NCBI RefSeq assembly: GCF_026410085.1
Contig: NZ_CP112866.1
Location: 124,001 to 188,000 of the forward strand
Reading direction: 5' to 3'
Source of the DNA: Pseudomonas quebecensis
Lineage (GTDB): Bacteria > Pseudomonadota > Gammaproteobacteria > Pseudomonadales > Pseudomonadaceae
Length of the DNA stretch: 64,000 bases
A program made the translations under genes and the position numbers. Shown piece after piece: positions 8,613 to 20,631 of this stretch (positions are counted from its first letter, which is position 1; each line of letters begins with the position of its first letter). A model generated the notes under the pieces. That model searched no databases. It saw only the letters and a list, made by a program, of their open reading frames with translations, and had not been told where the DNA came from.

Positions 8613-9692
8613 CTATTTGGCTGGCGATGTCATCAAGTGTTCGTAGATCGCCGTGCGCCGCTCGCCGAGAATCAGGCGTACCAGCGGGTTGGCAAACCAA
8701 TGTTCCAGCTGGTGGGCATCGATCGGGCGTTTCTGCCGCTCCTCCTGGTTCTGTCGCGCCTTGTCCCACCACACCGGGCCGCATGCCTGGTCGAACTCAT
8801 TCTTGTGCTCGTAGCAGCCGTAAAGAATTTCGCGGATGAACTGCTGCTGGTGCTTGGGCAGCGCCAGCGTGATCAACTTGTACATCAGGCGCTGCGCACG
8901 CGGTGGGCGCGGCAGGTGCGCGGAGACCTGGCGGGTGTCAGCCAGGGCCTGAGGGCTGGTGGGGGCCGCCTGGTGCTTGGCGATCCATGCTTTGACCTTG
9001 GCACGAAACAGTTGCTTGCGGCTCCAGTAGTGATGAATGAGGTCCGGACACTCCCGCACGTTGACCGTGCGGTAGGCGGCGATCGACAGGCAGAACTCTT
9101 CCAGGGTGTACGCGCCCTGGGCATGGGGGAACAGTTCGTCCATCAAGGCAATGGAGCGATCCAGGATAGGCGCGTCCTGCTGGGTCAGGCCCATGACGCC
9201 GGAGTTGAGCGTCATCATGTCATCGTCGGCCACTCCCATGTCCAACAGGCGCTGGCGCAGGGCGGTATAGAGGATGCTTTCGTGGTTATCGCCGTAGCGG
9301 GTGTAGAAGGCGTTGCACAGCAGCGTACCGGGCTGCACGCGCTCGAACAGTTCCAGGGGCGAGTGGTGGAAAAAGGTATCGGTGTCGATCAGCAGTGCTA
9401 CCGGCGATTCTTGCAGTACCTGGCGCAACGCTACATGTTTGGTGCGGAAGTGATAGCCATGAGGCTCGCTCCAGCGTTTACGCGTGGCCTCGTCCAGCGG
9501 GCGGACGCGTACGGGCAGCAGGCGATAGGGCTCGGGGTCATCGCTGAATACCTGAATATCCACGGCATCGGGGGTTTCCTGCAGAAACGCCAGGGCACTG
9601 GCGATGCTGAACACGGCTTCCTGGTGGTAGGTCTGCGCACCGAAAACCAGATAGACCAGCTGCGGGCGGGAGGTCGTGGGCACTGTATTCAT
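8613..9692 (-). CDS. uncharacterised protein, possible GT-A glycosyltransferase
   Basis: I do not recognise this 359-residue protein by name. It begins with a Rossmann-like strand (QLVYLVFGAQTYHQEAVFS, 11-29), then VDIQVFSDDP (44-53) and LLIDTDTFFHHSP (100-112), whose DTD resembles the metal-binding DxD motif of GT-A glycosyltransferases. NSGVMGL further on is also seen in such enzymes. The C-terminal third is basic and Trp/His rich. There is no signal peptide or membrane segment, so it is probably cytoplasmic. No polysaccharide genes are near. Function as a sugar transferase is inferred from fold-like motifs only. Confidence 0.6.
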   Translation of the reverse strand: MNTVPTTSRPQLVYLVFGAQTYHQEAVFSIASALAFLQETPDAVDIQVFSDDPEPYRLLPVRVRPLDEATRKRWSEPHGYHFRTKHVALRQVLQESPVALLIDTDTFFHHSPLELFERVQPGTLLCNAFYTRYGDNHESILYTALRQRLLDMGVADDDMMTLNSGVMGLTQQDAPILDRSIALMDELFPHAQGAYTLEEFCLSIAAYRTVNVRECPDLIHHYWSRKQLFRAKVKAWIAKHQAAPTSPQALADTRQVSAHLPRPPRAQRLMYKLITLALPKHQQQFIREILYGCYEHKNEFDQACGPVWWDKARQNQEERQKRPIDAHQLEHWFANPLVRLILGERRTAIYEHLMTSPAK

Positions 9693-9727
9693 GGACTGCG
9701 GGTTTCCGTGGACATGTAAACGACAAA

Positions 9728-9749
9728 GGCCCTCGTCGAAACGAGGGCC
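9728..9749 (-). terminator. probable metF terminator
   Basis: GGCCCTCG-TCGAAA-CGAGGGCC forms a perfect 8-bp stem just after the metF stop. In the metF direction it is followed by only a short T tract (TTTG), so it is a moderate intrinsic terminator. Confidence 0.7.
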
Positions 9750-9769
9750 CTGGCTCAGCTGGGCAAACG

Positions 9770-10615
9770 TCAGCGTGGCAGCTTGAGGTTGTTCCAGATG
9801 GCAAGGCTGGGTTCAGCCTGGTTCAGGGTATAGAAGTGCAACCCTGGCGCGCCACCTTGTAACAAGCGCTCACACATTTCGGTGATGACGTGCTCGCCGA
9901 ACGCCTGGATGCTCTTGACGTCGTCGCCATAGGCTTCCAATTGCTTGCGTACCCAGCGAGGGATCTCTGCGCCGCAGGCGTCGGAGAAACGCGCCAGCTT
10001 GCTGTAGTTGGTGATCGGCATGATGCCCGGCACGATCGGGATGTTCACACCCATGGCCTGCACGCGCTCGACAAAGTAGAAGTAGCTGTCGGCGTTGAAG
10101 AAGTATTGGGTGATCGCGCTGTTGGCGCCGGCGTTGGCTTTGCGCACGAAGTTCTTCAAATCTTCTTCGAAATTGCGCGCCTGGGGATGCATTTCCGGGT
10201 AAGCCGCCACTTCAATATGGAAGTGATCTCCGCTTTCTTCGCGGATGAAACTCACCAGATCATTGGCGTAGCGCAGCTCGCCGCTGGCCATGCCCATACC
10301 GGACGGCAAATCGCCGCGCAGGGCGACAATACGCTTGATGCCAGCGCCTTCGTACTGGGTCAGCAGGCCGCGCAGGTCGGCCTTGCTGTCGCCCACGCAC
10401 GACAAATGCGGCGCGGCGGGAATATTGACTTCGCTTTCCAGCTGCAACACGGTGTTGATCGTGCGGTCGCGGGTGGAACCGCCGGCACCGTAAGTGCAGG
10501 AGAAGAAATCGGGGTTGTAGCTGGCCAACTGCTTGGCAGTCGCCATGAGCTTTTCATGCCCAGCATCGGTCTTGGTCGGGAAGAACTCGAAGCTGAAGCG
10601 ACGGTCTTGGGACAT
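9770..10615 (-). CDS. metF: 5,10-methylenetetrahydrofolate reductase
   Basis: MetF reduces methylene-THF to methyl-THF with NADH and FAD, supplying the methyl group for methionine synthesis. The 281-residue sequence begins MSQDRRFSFEFFPTKTDAG (the FEFFPPK-type signature with Glu general acid), and includes CTYGAGGSTRD (about 40-50), LRGDLP (99-104) and ITQYFFNADSYFYFVER. Length is standard. It is downstream of ahcY on the same strand with 168 bases of repeat between them, so the two methyl-cycle genes may be partly cotranscribed from the riboswitch-controlled promoter. Confidence 0.96.
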   Translation of the reverse strand: MSQDRRFSFEFFPTKTDAGHEKLMATAKQLASYNPDFFSCTYGAGGSTRDRTINTVLQLESEVNIPAAPHLSCVGDSKADLRGLLTQYEGAGIKRIVALRGDLPSGMGMASGELRYANDLVSFIREESGDHFHIEVAAYPEMHPQARNFEEDLKNFVRKANAGANSAITQYFFNADSYFYFVERVQAMGVNIPIVPGIMPITNYSKLARFSDACGAEIPRWVRKQLEAYGDDVKSIQAFGEHVITEMCERLLQGGAPGLHFYTLNQAEPSLAIWNNLKLPR

Positions 10616-10620
10616 GGAGG

Positions 10621-10783
10621 GGTCTCCAGCTGCAAGTTGCGAGCTTCAAGTTGCAAGAGGGCGGTGCGCCTGTTCTTGTAGCATGAAGCTCCCAACCCAT
10701 AACTGCTTAAAGAGCAAGGAAGTAGCAAGCCTTCACACAAACGCTTTTACTTGCCGCTTGTAGCTGAAAGCTTGCCGCTGCTG
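10621..10783. repeat. AGCTGCAAG/CTTGCAGCT-type repeat cluster
   Basis: The ahcY-metF gap contains degenerate units such as AGCTGCAAGTTGCGAGCTTC and, inverted, CTTGCCGCTTGTAGCTGAAA. The same family recurs at 12388-12470, 40045-40092 and 47383-47479. It is distinct from REP palindromes. No gene is visible in the interval. Confidence 0.6.
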
Positions 10784-12470
<1,687 letters not shown>

Positions 12471-12499
12471 TCTCTCAAACACCTCGGAGTCCGCCCCCC

Positions 12500-12904
12500 A
12501 TGAACTTCCACACCCGCAAATGGGTAAAACCCGAAGACCTCAACCCCAACGGCACGTTGTTCGGCGGCAGCCTGTTGCGCTGGATCGATGAAGAAGCGGC
12601 GATCTACGCGATTGTTCAACTGGGCAATCAGCGGGTGGTCACCAAGTACATCTCCGAAATCAACTTCGTCAGCGCCTCGCGCCAGGGCGATATCATCGAG
12701 CTGGGCATTACCGCCACTGAATTCGGCCGCACCTCCATTAGCCTGACGTGCGAAGTGCGCAACAAGATCACCCGCAAAAGCATCCTTACCGTGGAAAAAA
12801 TGGTGTTCGTCAACCTTGGCGAAGATGGGTTGCCGGCGCCGCACGGGCGCACCGAGATTAAATACGTGAAGGACCAGTTCAAGGACGACACGCTTGCTGA
12901 GTAA
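12500..12904 (+). CDS. acyl-CoA thioesterase (YciA-type hotdog protein)
   Basis: This 134-residue single hotdog-domain protein contains NPNGTLFGGSLLRWIDEEAA (15-34), the signature in which an Asp/Glu on the long helix is catalytic, and a C-terminal strand pair VEKMVFVNL. The family hydrolyses acyl-CoA esters in the cytoplasm. The start ATG 12500 is about 305 bases from the divergent ahcY start. Substrate chain length cannot be read from the sequence. Confidence 0.85.
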   Translation: MNFHTRKWVKPEDLNPNGTLFGGSLLRWIDEEAAIYAIVQLGNQRVVTKYISEINFVSASRQGDIIELGITATEFGRTSISLTCEVRNKITRKSILTVEKMVFVNLGEDGLPAPHGRTEIKYVKDQFKDDTLAE

Positions 12905-13006
12905 CGCCTTGGCGGGCGTCAGTTAAGTTACTGAATTATTCCGGATGGACTTTTTTGCGGCGTTCTGCTCACTCAGGATGACAACTGAAGTGAAAGGAGT
13001 CCGTAT

Positions 13007-14914
13007 ATGAAAGTGTCCAGCCCGCTCGTTCAGCATCAACCAACATTGCCCGCAAACATCGATCGGCATGCCCATGCGCCGTTAATCGAGGGTGTAGGTC
13101 CGCGCAAATTGGATCTCTATCGCGATGCCGGTGGTCGGGTGGATGTGTTTTTATCGCCCGCAGCACCTGAGCATCTCGTACTCAGCGGCGGCGGCGCCAA
13201 AGGCGTTGCCTTTTCCGGCATGATGCGGGCACTTGAGGAGGCCGGGAAGCTGGAAGATATCAGGCTGGTTTCCGGCTCTTCAGCCGGGGCGATCTCCGGT
13301 GTGCTGATTGCCAGTGGCATGGGGGGCGACGCATTCGACGCCCTGCTGGACCGTATTGACATGCCGAGTCTGCTTAACAGTCCGGACCCCGTAACGGCGT
13401 GGTTGCAAAGCGCCAGTTCGACTCTTGGCAACGTTACCCGCCGCTTGCCGGGCGGTGGCATTTTGCAGTTGTTCATGACGCTGATGCCGCGTCTGCAGAC
13501 TGAGGCGCCTGCATTGGAAGCGATGATGCGCGACCAGGCGCGGCAATCGATTCTCACCCATATTGCCGACACGCCCAGGTCTACCCGGCCTGCCGAACTG
13601 ATGAAGATTGCCGACCGGCTGAGCGCCGGAAGCGGCCCTACGTTTGCCGACCTCGCCACGTTGAGTCGCCATATTCCTGCTATCAAGCAACTCAACATCA
13701 CCGGCACCGGCATGTTCGACGGCCGCCCTCAATTGGTGGTGTTCAATGCCGATCTGACGCCGGACATGGGTATCGCCCGCGCCGCACATATCTCAGGGGC
13801 ATTGCCTGTGCTGTTCAAGAGCCCGCTTGAGCAGGGGCATGCGTTCCAGGCGGCCACTGACGTCAGCGCTTTTCAGGACGGCGGACTGCTGGTCAACGTT
13901 CCGGCACCTGATGTGATTGAGCGTTCGTTTCCAGAAACCCCTCTGAGCAAGGACAAGTCGCTGATTGTTCAATTTGAATCCGAACAACCGTCGGAGCCAA
14001 CGAGGACCGGCGGATTTTTCAGTCATCTGGTCGATACCTTCAGCGGAACCTCACATACGGCTGCCGACGCGTATCAGAATGATCGACTCATTGCACTTGC
14101 CGATCAGACGGTGACATTACCCATGAACACCGCCGAAGGTGACTTTCGCGGCATGCACGGTACTGTCAATTTCACCATGGCGCCTGGACAGAAAGACCAC
14201 TTGCAGGCCCAGGCGTACAAAGCGGTGGCGGCCCACCTCGAAAAGCACGCTACGGTCCGTGAGCATCATCACTTCGCCACATTGGAACAGGCGGTGCTAG
14301 CGATGGATGATGAAATGCTGGCCAGCGTGCAAGACTCGCTCAAGAACGAGCCTGCGGCCACGGATATCGTGCGTTTTCGCAAGGAGGCGCAGCAGACGCT
14401 GCAGCAACTGGACAGTGCGATTTGCGAGGCCAATCAATCGAGCGACACCCTGACGCTTACATCGAAATTGGCCTGCGCTCTGCGCAACCTGGATGCACTT
14501 GCCTGTCGTCCGGAGCGTGTTGAATGGTTGTCACGGCGCCTGAACGTGTCGGGGCAGCGCAATTTTCAGCAGCTTTTGCAAGTGTGTGCCAAGGGCGGAT
14601 GGGATGACGCACCTCTGTCCAAGGTCATGAGAGCGGCGGTTATTGAAATGGGCAAGCGCGATATCGCGGTGAAGGCCGAGCGCTTCACCCGAGAAGTCAT
14701 TTATCCCTCGCAATACCGCCTGGGCCAGCCAGACAGTAATATCGACCTGTTGCAGCAAGCGGCCCGCGAAGTAGCCAAGGCAACCACGCCGGCCGAGTTC
14801 AACCAAGTGCTCGACGGCATCATTGGCAATTACAAGGCGCGCAACAAACCTTGGGCGAAACCGGGCAGCGCCACAACGGTTGAGATGGCCAAAGCCTGGC
14901 GTGTACCGGTTTAG
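13007..14914 (+). CDS. ExoU-like patatin phospholipase, putative type III effector
   Basis: The 635-residue protein aligns from memory with P. aeruginosa ExoU (687 aa) over most of its length. Visible landmarks are the oxyanion motif GGGAKG (61-66), the lipase motif GSSAG with Ser92 (90-94), the catalytic Asp291 in FQDGG, and LNITGTGMFDGRPQLVVFNA (229-248). The C-terminal region, with PSQYRLGQPDSN and the final TTVEMAKAWR, corresponds to the ExoU membrane-localisation domain. ExoU is a ubiquitin-activated phospholipase A2 injected into eukaryotic cells. Here the N-terminus is shorter, no SpcU-like chaperone gene follows, and neighbours are housekeeping genes. Start ATG 13007 has AAAGGAG upstream. 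Activity or secretion is not shown by the sequence. Confidence 0.9.
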   Translation: MKVSSPLVQHQPTLPANIDRHAHAPLIEGVGPRKLDLYRDAGGRVDVFLSPAAPEHLVLSGGGAKGVAFSGMMRALEEAGKLEDIRLVSGSSAGAISGVLIASGMGGDAFDALLDRIDMPSLLNSPDPVTAWLQSASSTLGNVTRRLPGGGILQLFMTLMPRLQTEAPALEAMMRDQARQSILTHIADTPRSTRPAELMKIADRLSAGSGPTFADLATLSRHIPAIKQLNITGTGMFDGRPQLVVFNADLTPDMGIARAAHISGALPVLFKSPLEQGHAFQAATDVSAFQDGGLLVNVPAPDVIERSFPETPLSKDKSLIVQFESEQPSEPTRTGGFFSHLVDTFSGTSHTAADAYQNDRLIALADQTVTLPMNTAEGDFRGMHGTVNFTMAPGQKDHLQAQAYKAVAAHLEKHATVREHHHFATLEQAVLAMDDEMLASVQDSLKNEPAATDIVRFRKEAQQTLQQLDSAICEANQSSDTLTLTSKLACALRNLDALACRPERVEWLSRRLNVSGQRNFQQLLQVCAKGGWDDAPLSKVMRAAVIEMGKRDIAVKAERFTREVIYPSQYRLGQPDSNIDLLQQAAREVAKATTPAEFNQVLDGIIGNYKARNKPWAKPGSATTVEMAKAWRVPV

Positions 14915-14985
14915 TTGTCTGGCCACTGAACAGCCACTGTCGCGGCGTGTCGTAGCTACAGGCATCCCTTGGACTCTGGTAAATC

Positions 14986-15873
14986 ATGGCCACACACGCA
15001 GACGGCAAAACCCCCAACTTGTCGCAGGAAGAGCAGCAGGACGTCGACGACAATCAACCGCCCCGCGCGGCGGTACTGCACGAGATCATCCGCACCCAAG
15101 GCGATCAGGAGCTGGAGCGCAGCGTCGCTGCGTTATGGTGGTCGGCGCTGGCCGCCGGCCTGACCATGGGCCTTTCACTGATGGCCATGGGGCTGCTCAA
15201 TTCGCGGCTGCCCGACGGTGAAGCGTTCAAGGTGATCGCCAGCTTCGGCTACTGCGCGGGCTTCCTGGCGGTGATCCTGGCGCGCCAGCAACTGTTTACG
15301 GAAAACACCCTTACGGCCGTGCTGCCGGTGATGAGCAAGCCGACGCTGGCCAACGCCGGTCGCCTGCTTAGGCTGTGGTCGGTGGTGCTGGTGGGTAACC
15401 TGTGCGGCACCTTGCTGGTGGCCTACGTGATGCTGCACCTGCCGATCTTCGACACCAAGACCGACCACGCCTTCCTGGAGATCGGGCGCAAGATCATGGA
15501 AAACGACGCGGGGCAGATGTTCGCCAAGGGCATCATCTCAGGCTGGATGATCGCCACCATGGTGTGGATGATTCCTTCCATGGAAAGCGCCAAGATGTGG
15601 ATCATCATCTTGATCACCTACCTGATGGCGCTGGGCGATTTCACCCATATCGTGGTGGGCTCGGCGGAAGTCTCGTACCTGGTGTTTGCCGGCGAATTGT
15701 CGTGGCATGACTTCTGGCTGGTGTTCGCCGGACCGACCCTGGCCGGTAACATCATCGGCGGCAGCTTCATTTTTGCCCTGATCAGCCATGCGCAGATCCG
15801 CAGCGAAAGCAGCCTACCGGACAAGAAGGCTGCAGATCCAAGGCATCCGCAGCGCATCGACAAGGGTCAGTGA
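14986..15873 (+). CDS. formate/nitrite transporter (FNT) family membrane protein
   Basis: The 295-residue protein has a hydrophilic N-terminus of about 45 residues and then roughly six hydrophobic segments, including LAAGLTMGLSLMAMGLL, LVFAGPTLAGNIIGGSFIFA and the family-type GDFTHIVVGSAEV. It resembles the YfdC branch more than FocA or NirC, so the transported ion (formate, nitrite or another small anion) is uncertain. It starts 71 bases after the ExoU-like gene but has no functional link to it. Confidence 0.82.
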   Translation: MATHADGKTPNLSQEEQQDVDDNQPPRAAVLHEIIRTQGDQELERSVAALWWSALAAGLTMGLSLMAMGLLNSRLPDGEAFKVIASFGYCAGFLAVILARQQLFTENTLTAVLPVMSKPTLANAGRLLRLWSVVLVGNLCGTLLVAYVMLHLPIFDTKTDHAFLEIGRKIMENDAGQMFAKGIISGWMIATMVWMIPSMESAKMWIIILITYLMALGDFTHIVVGSAEVSYLVFAGELSWHDFWLVFAGPTLAGNIIGGSFIFALISHAQIRSESSLPDKKAADPRHPQRIDKGQ

Positions 15874-16024
15874 GCCTGAGTCGTGGCGTGAGGTTGCACG
15901 GTCCCAGATAAGTGCGCGATAGAACCTTTCGATGTGCCACGGCTCAGAGCGGGTAGGTGCGGTTTTAAGTTTGTGGTGCTAGAACTTTCATCGCAGCATA
16001 AAAAACGACAAAAGGAATTAAGTC

Positions 16025-16411
16025 ATGACAGTCGCTTTCTGGTGTGTGTTGATCGCCATTTTTCTGCCTTACCTGTGCACGGGGGTGGCCAAGTTCAGCG
16101 GCGGCAAGTTCGGGTTGCGCCATAACCATGACCCTCGGGCGTTCCTGGACGGCCTGGATGGTGTAGCCAAGCGTGCCCACAGCGCGCAGCTCAATGGTTT
16201 TGAAGTTACCCCGGCGTTTGCGGCAGCGGTGATTATTGCCCATCTGGCCGGGACGGCCGAACTGGTGACCATCAACGTGCTGGCGGTGCTGTTTATCACC
16301 AGTCGCCTGTTGTACATCATCTGCTACCTGGCGGACTGGGCGATCCTGCGCTCGCTGGTATGGGCGGTGGGGATGGCGTTGATCGCGAGTTTCTTCTTCG
16401 TCTCGATCTGA
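16025..16411 (+). CDS. MAPEG family membrane protein
   Basis: This 128-residue protein has four hydrophobic helices and the MAPEG-type segment RAHSAQLNGFEVTPAFAAAV (about 56-75). Bacterial members are poorly characterised relatives of microsomal glutathione transferases and eicosanoid enzymes. A ribosome-binding AAAGGAATTAAG precedes ATG 16025. The 151 bases upstream show no other gene. It faces mltA across a convergent terminator. Confidence 0.85.
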   Translation: MTVAFWCVLIAIFLPYLCTGVAKFSGGKFGLRHNHDPRAFLDGLDGVAKRAHSAQLNGFEVTPAFAAAVIIAHLAGTAELVTINVLAVLFITSRLLYIICYLADWAILRSLVWAVGMALIASFFFVSI

Positions 16412-16430
16412 GACGTGGCGCAGATTCCAA

Positions 16431-16457
16431 TGCGGGAAGAGGCTCGCCCCTCCCGCA
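16431..16457. terminator. terminator-like REP hairpin
   Basis: TGCGGGA (16431-16437) and TCCCGCA (16451-16457), with a further inner pairing of AGGC/GCCCCT type, form a hairpin between convergent genes. In the rightward direction it is followed by CTGGGTTTTT, so it may terminate the MAPEG transcript. Confidence 0.55.
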
Positions 16458-16476
16458 CTGGGTTTTTCAGCCTCGA

Positions 16477-17673
16477 TCAGGACCCGACAGGCGCATCCGG
16501 GACCTGTGGCAGCGCAGCGCCCTTGGGCCAGAGCATCCAGATCTGGCCTTGCTGTTTCATATTCCCCGCCAACTCACCCGCCGCTTGGCCCGTGCCCCAG
16601 AACAAATCCGCACGGACTTCACCGGTAATGGCGCCTCCGGTGTCCTGGGCGGCGACCGGGCGGGTAATCGGCGAGCCATCCGGCCTGGTGGTCGCCAGCC
16701 ATAACAGGCTGCCCAACGGAATCACCTTGCGATCCACCGCCACGCTGTAGCCGGCAGTCAGCGGCACATTCAGTGAGCCGCGCGGGCCTTCGTTGCTGTC
16801 GGGGCGGGCGCTGAAAAACACGTAGCTGGGGTTGCTCGCCAGCAGTTGCGGAATACGTTGCGGGTGAGCCTTGGCCCAGGCGCTGATGGCGCCCATGCTG
16901 ACCTCTTCCTTCTTCAGTTCGCCTTGCTCCACCAGCCAGCGGCCGATAGGACGATAGGGGTAGCCGTTCTGGTCGCCGTAACCGACACGCAGTTGGCGCC
17001 CACCCTTGAGTTGAATACGGCCCGAACCCTGGATCTGCAGGAATTGCAGGTCCATCGGGTCGGTGAGCCAGGCGATCGGCTTGGCGGTGGAGCCTTGGCC
17101 GTTGATCACACTGGCATCGTCATAAGGCTTGAGTACGCGGCCCTCCAGGCGTCCGCGCAGGCGCTTGCCCTTGAGTTCAGGGTAAATGCTTTCCAGATTG
17201 ACGATGATCAGGTCATCCGGTACGCCGTACACCGGGACGTGGGCGGCGGCGGTCTGGGTCAGGCTGCCTGGGTAGACGGGCTCGTAGTAGCCGGTGATCA
17301 AGCCATCAGGGGTATTGTCGGCCGAGCGCAAGCCGAACACGTCCAGGCGCTCCTTGAGAAACCCCCGCACGGCCGCTGCGTCGCCCGGCACCGTCGCCGC
17401 TGCCGCGCAGGTCGTGCCCCAGACCGGGTCGGCCTTGAGGCGCTGGCAGGCGCTGCGCCAGGCTTCGAAGCCGGCCAGTAAATCGCTGTCGGACACCGCC
17501 GGCAACGCTTCCCACGGTGCGCTCACATAGGTGGCGACGGCGTGGGGTTTGACGGTTTCGTCCTTGGCTGCTTCTTTACCCGTGTCCTTGCCGGCGTCGC
17601 AGCCGGCCAGCAGCGCGACGAGGGGGAGAGCCCACGCCAGGCGGCGGCTCCAGGGTTTCAACGTGATAGTCAT
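16477..17673 (-). CDS. mltA: membrane-bound lytic murein transglycosylase A
   Basis: MltA is an outer-membrane lipoprotein that cleaves peptidoglycan glycan strands with formation of 1,6-anhydromuramic acid. The 398-residue protein has a lipoprotein signal ending LVALLAGC (Cys about 24), the MltA domain with GLITGYYEPVYPGS, and a 3D domain containing AAQDTGGAITGEVRADLFWG where the first Asp is the catalytic residue of the family. The ATG at 17673 gives the proper signal peptide; a longer frame lacks it. It faces the cytochrome c' gene divergently. Confidence 0.94.
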   Translation of the reverse strand: MTITLKPWSRRLAWALPLVALLAGCDAGKDTGKEAAKDETVKPHAVATYVSAPWEALPAVSDSDLLAGFEAWRSACQRLKADPVWGTTCAAAATVPGDAAAVRGFLKERLDVFGLRSADNTPDGLITGYYEPVYPGSLTQTAAAHVPVYGVPDDLIIVNLESIYPELKGKRLRGRLEGRVLKPYDDASVINGQGSTAKPIAWLTDPMDLQFLQIQGSGRIQLKGGRQLRVGYGDQNGYPYRPIGRWLVEQGELKKEEVSMGAISAWAKAHPQRIPQLLASNPSYVFFSARPDSNEGPRGSLNVPLTAGYSVAVDRKVIPLGSLLWLATTRPDGSPITRPVAAQDTGGAITGEVRADLFWGTGQAAGELAGNMKQQGQIWMLWPKGAALPQVPDAPVGS

Positions 17674-17801
17674 CCAAGCAATTCCTGAACTGATTGCCCG
17701 CGCCGTAGTGGCGCCGGGCAACCTTATTATTAATAGGGCTATTGGTCTTTAGGGACGGGGCGAGGATACTGGCCGCCGTTTCCCGTGACCTCGAAGCCAT
17801 C

Positions 17802-18251
17802 ATGACTTTTAAAAGACTGACCGTTGTATTGCTGGCCTGCCTCACTCTGTCCGCCTGTGGCGGGGTGGATCCCAATTCGCCCCTGGGGCAGCGCAAGGCG
17901 ATCTTCAAGCAGATGCTCAAGACCGGCGAAGACCTGGGCGGCATGTTGCGTGGGCGTATACCGTTCGACGGCGCAAAGTTCGCCGAAGGCGCGACCCGAC
18001 TCGATGCATTGGCCCATCAACCGTGGCAGCACTTTCCAAGCGTGCGGGAAGAAGACCACACCAGTGCCAAGGACGACGTATGGCAAAAACAGGCGCAGTT
18101 TCAGCAATTGGCGCGCGACCTGGAAGCGGCCACCGGCGAACTGGTGATCGCCAGCCAGGTCCTGCCTTACAAAGCCAGCAACCTGGGGCCTGCCGTGCAG
18201 AAAGTCGAAGATGCCTGCAGCGCCTGCCATAAACAGTTTCGGGACCATTGA
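17802..18251 (+). CDS. cytochrome c' family lipoprotein
   Basis: This 149-residue protein carries a C-terminal haem-attachment motif CSACH (139-143) followed by KQFRDH, the arrangement of cytochrome c' proteins, on a helical bundle domain. The N-terminus MTFKRLTVVLLACLTLSACG is a lipoprotein signal with lipid-accepting Cys19, so the haem protein is probably membrane-anchored, unlike most soluble cytochromes c'. The family binds NO/CO or carries electrons; the role here is unknown. The DUF1090 gene begins convergently 6 bases after the stop. Confidence 0.85.
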   Translation: MTFKRLTVVLLACLTLSACGGVDPNSPLGQRKAIFKQMLKTGEDLGGMLRGRIPFDGAKFAEGATRLDALAHQPWQHFPSVREEDHTSAKDDVWQKQAQFQQLARDLEAATGELVIASQVLPYKASNLGPAVQKVEDACSACHKQFRDH

Positions 18252-18257
18252 CCGGTC

Positions 18258-18653
18258 TTACTGATCGAGTTCTTCCACGGCGTCCTGCAATTCCTTGCGC
18301 GACTCGGCGAGCTTGTCCTTACGTTTGTTGATCTTGTCCGGGTCGCCTTTTTTCATGGCTTTATCGAGATCGGCCTGGCGGCGGCTGACTTCATGCTTGG
18401 CGTCGAGCACCTTGTTTTCACGTTCCCTCTTGAGCGATGCGTCGTTGCAGTTGGCGGTGACTTCGCTCAGGGCCTTTTCAAGGCCGGCTTGCTGTTCGCT
18501 GTTACCGTGGGCCTTGGCCTGTTCAATCTGAGTGCTGATGGCTTGGCGCTTGGCGGCGCAGCCGGTGAGGGGCTCGGCGTCTTCGGCCGCCAGCAACGGC
18601 ATGGTCATCAGGCTTGCGACGGTCAATAAGGCAACAGGGGCTAAAAATTTCAT
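18258..18653 (-). CDS. DUF1090 (YqjC-like) periplasmic protein
   Basis: This 131-residue protein has a signal peptide (residues 1-22, ending PLLAA) and a mature part with two Cys residues (TGCAAKRQ and TANCND) in a highly charged helical region, probably a coiled coil (about 40-131). The layout matches DUF1090, whose E. coli member YqjC is of unknown function. The ATG at 18653 is chosen for the signal peptide. It is transcribed toward the cytochrome c' gene. Confidence 0.85.
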   Translation of the reverse strand: MKFLAPVALLTVASLMTMPLLAAEDAEPLTGCAAKRQAISTQIEQAKAHGNSEQQAGLEKALSEVTANCNDASLKRERENKVLDAKHEVSRRQADLDKAMKKGDPDKINKRKDKLAESRKELQDAVEELDQ

Positions 18654-18720
18654 CGTGAACTCCAGGGTCGCATGGGGCAGGGTGAATTCTGCCAACTGTT
18701 AAAACGGTGGCGGGCCGGGT

Positions 18721-20415
<1,695 letters not shown>

Positions 20416-20436
20416 CTAAATGATCCGTTTGCGGAC

Positions 20437-20465
20437 AAAAAAGTCCCGGCCATGCGGGGCTTTTT
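20437..20465. terminator. bidirectional terminator-like hairpin
   Basis: AAAAAGTCCCG (20438-20448) can pair with CGGGGCTTTTT (20455-20465) with one G-T pair. A and T tracts flank both sides. It lies between metK and ligB, about 200 bases after the main metK terminator, and may block residual read-through into ligB. Confidence 0.65.
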
Positions 20466-20631
20466 ACCGGGTGTTGCTGTTTGCCGAACAGATCACCGTG
20501 GAACCGCATTGCCTGATTGCTGGCGGCCTGGTTTTGCTGCCCAATGTCGGCTTTGACGGTGGATTCAGTCAAAGTGTTTCAACTGGTGTAGCGCCTCCGA
20601 CGGCGCTTTAAGCGTTGGCCGTGGGTGCAAT

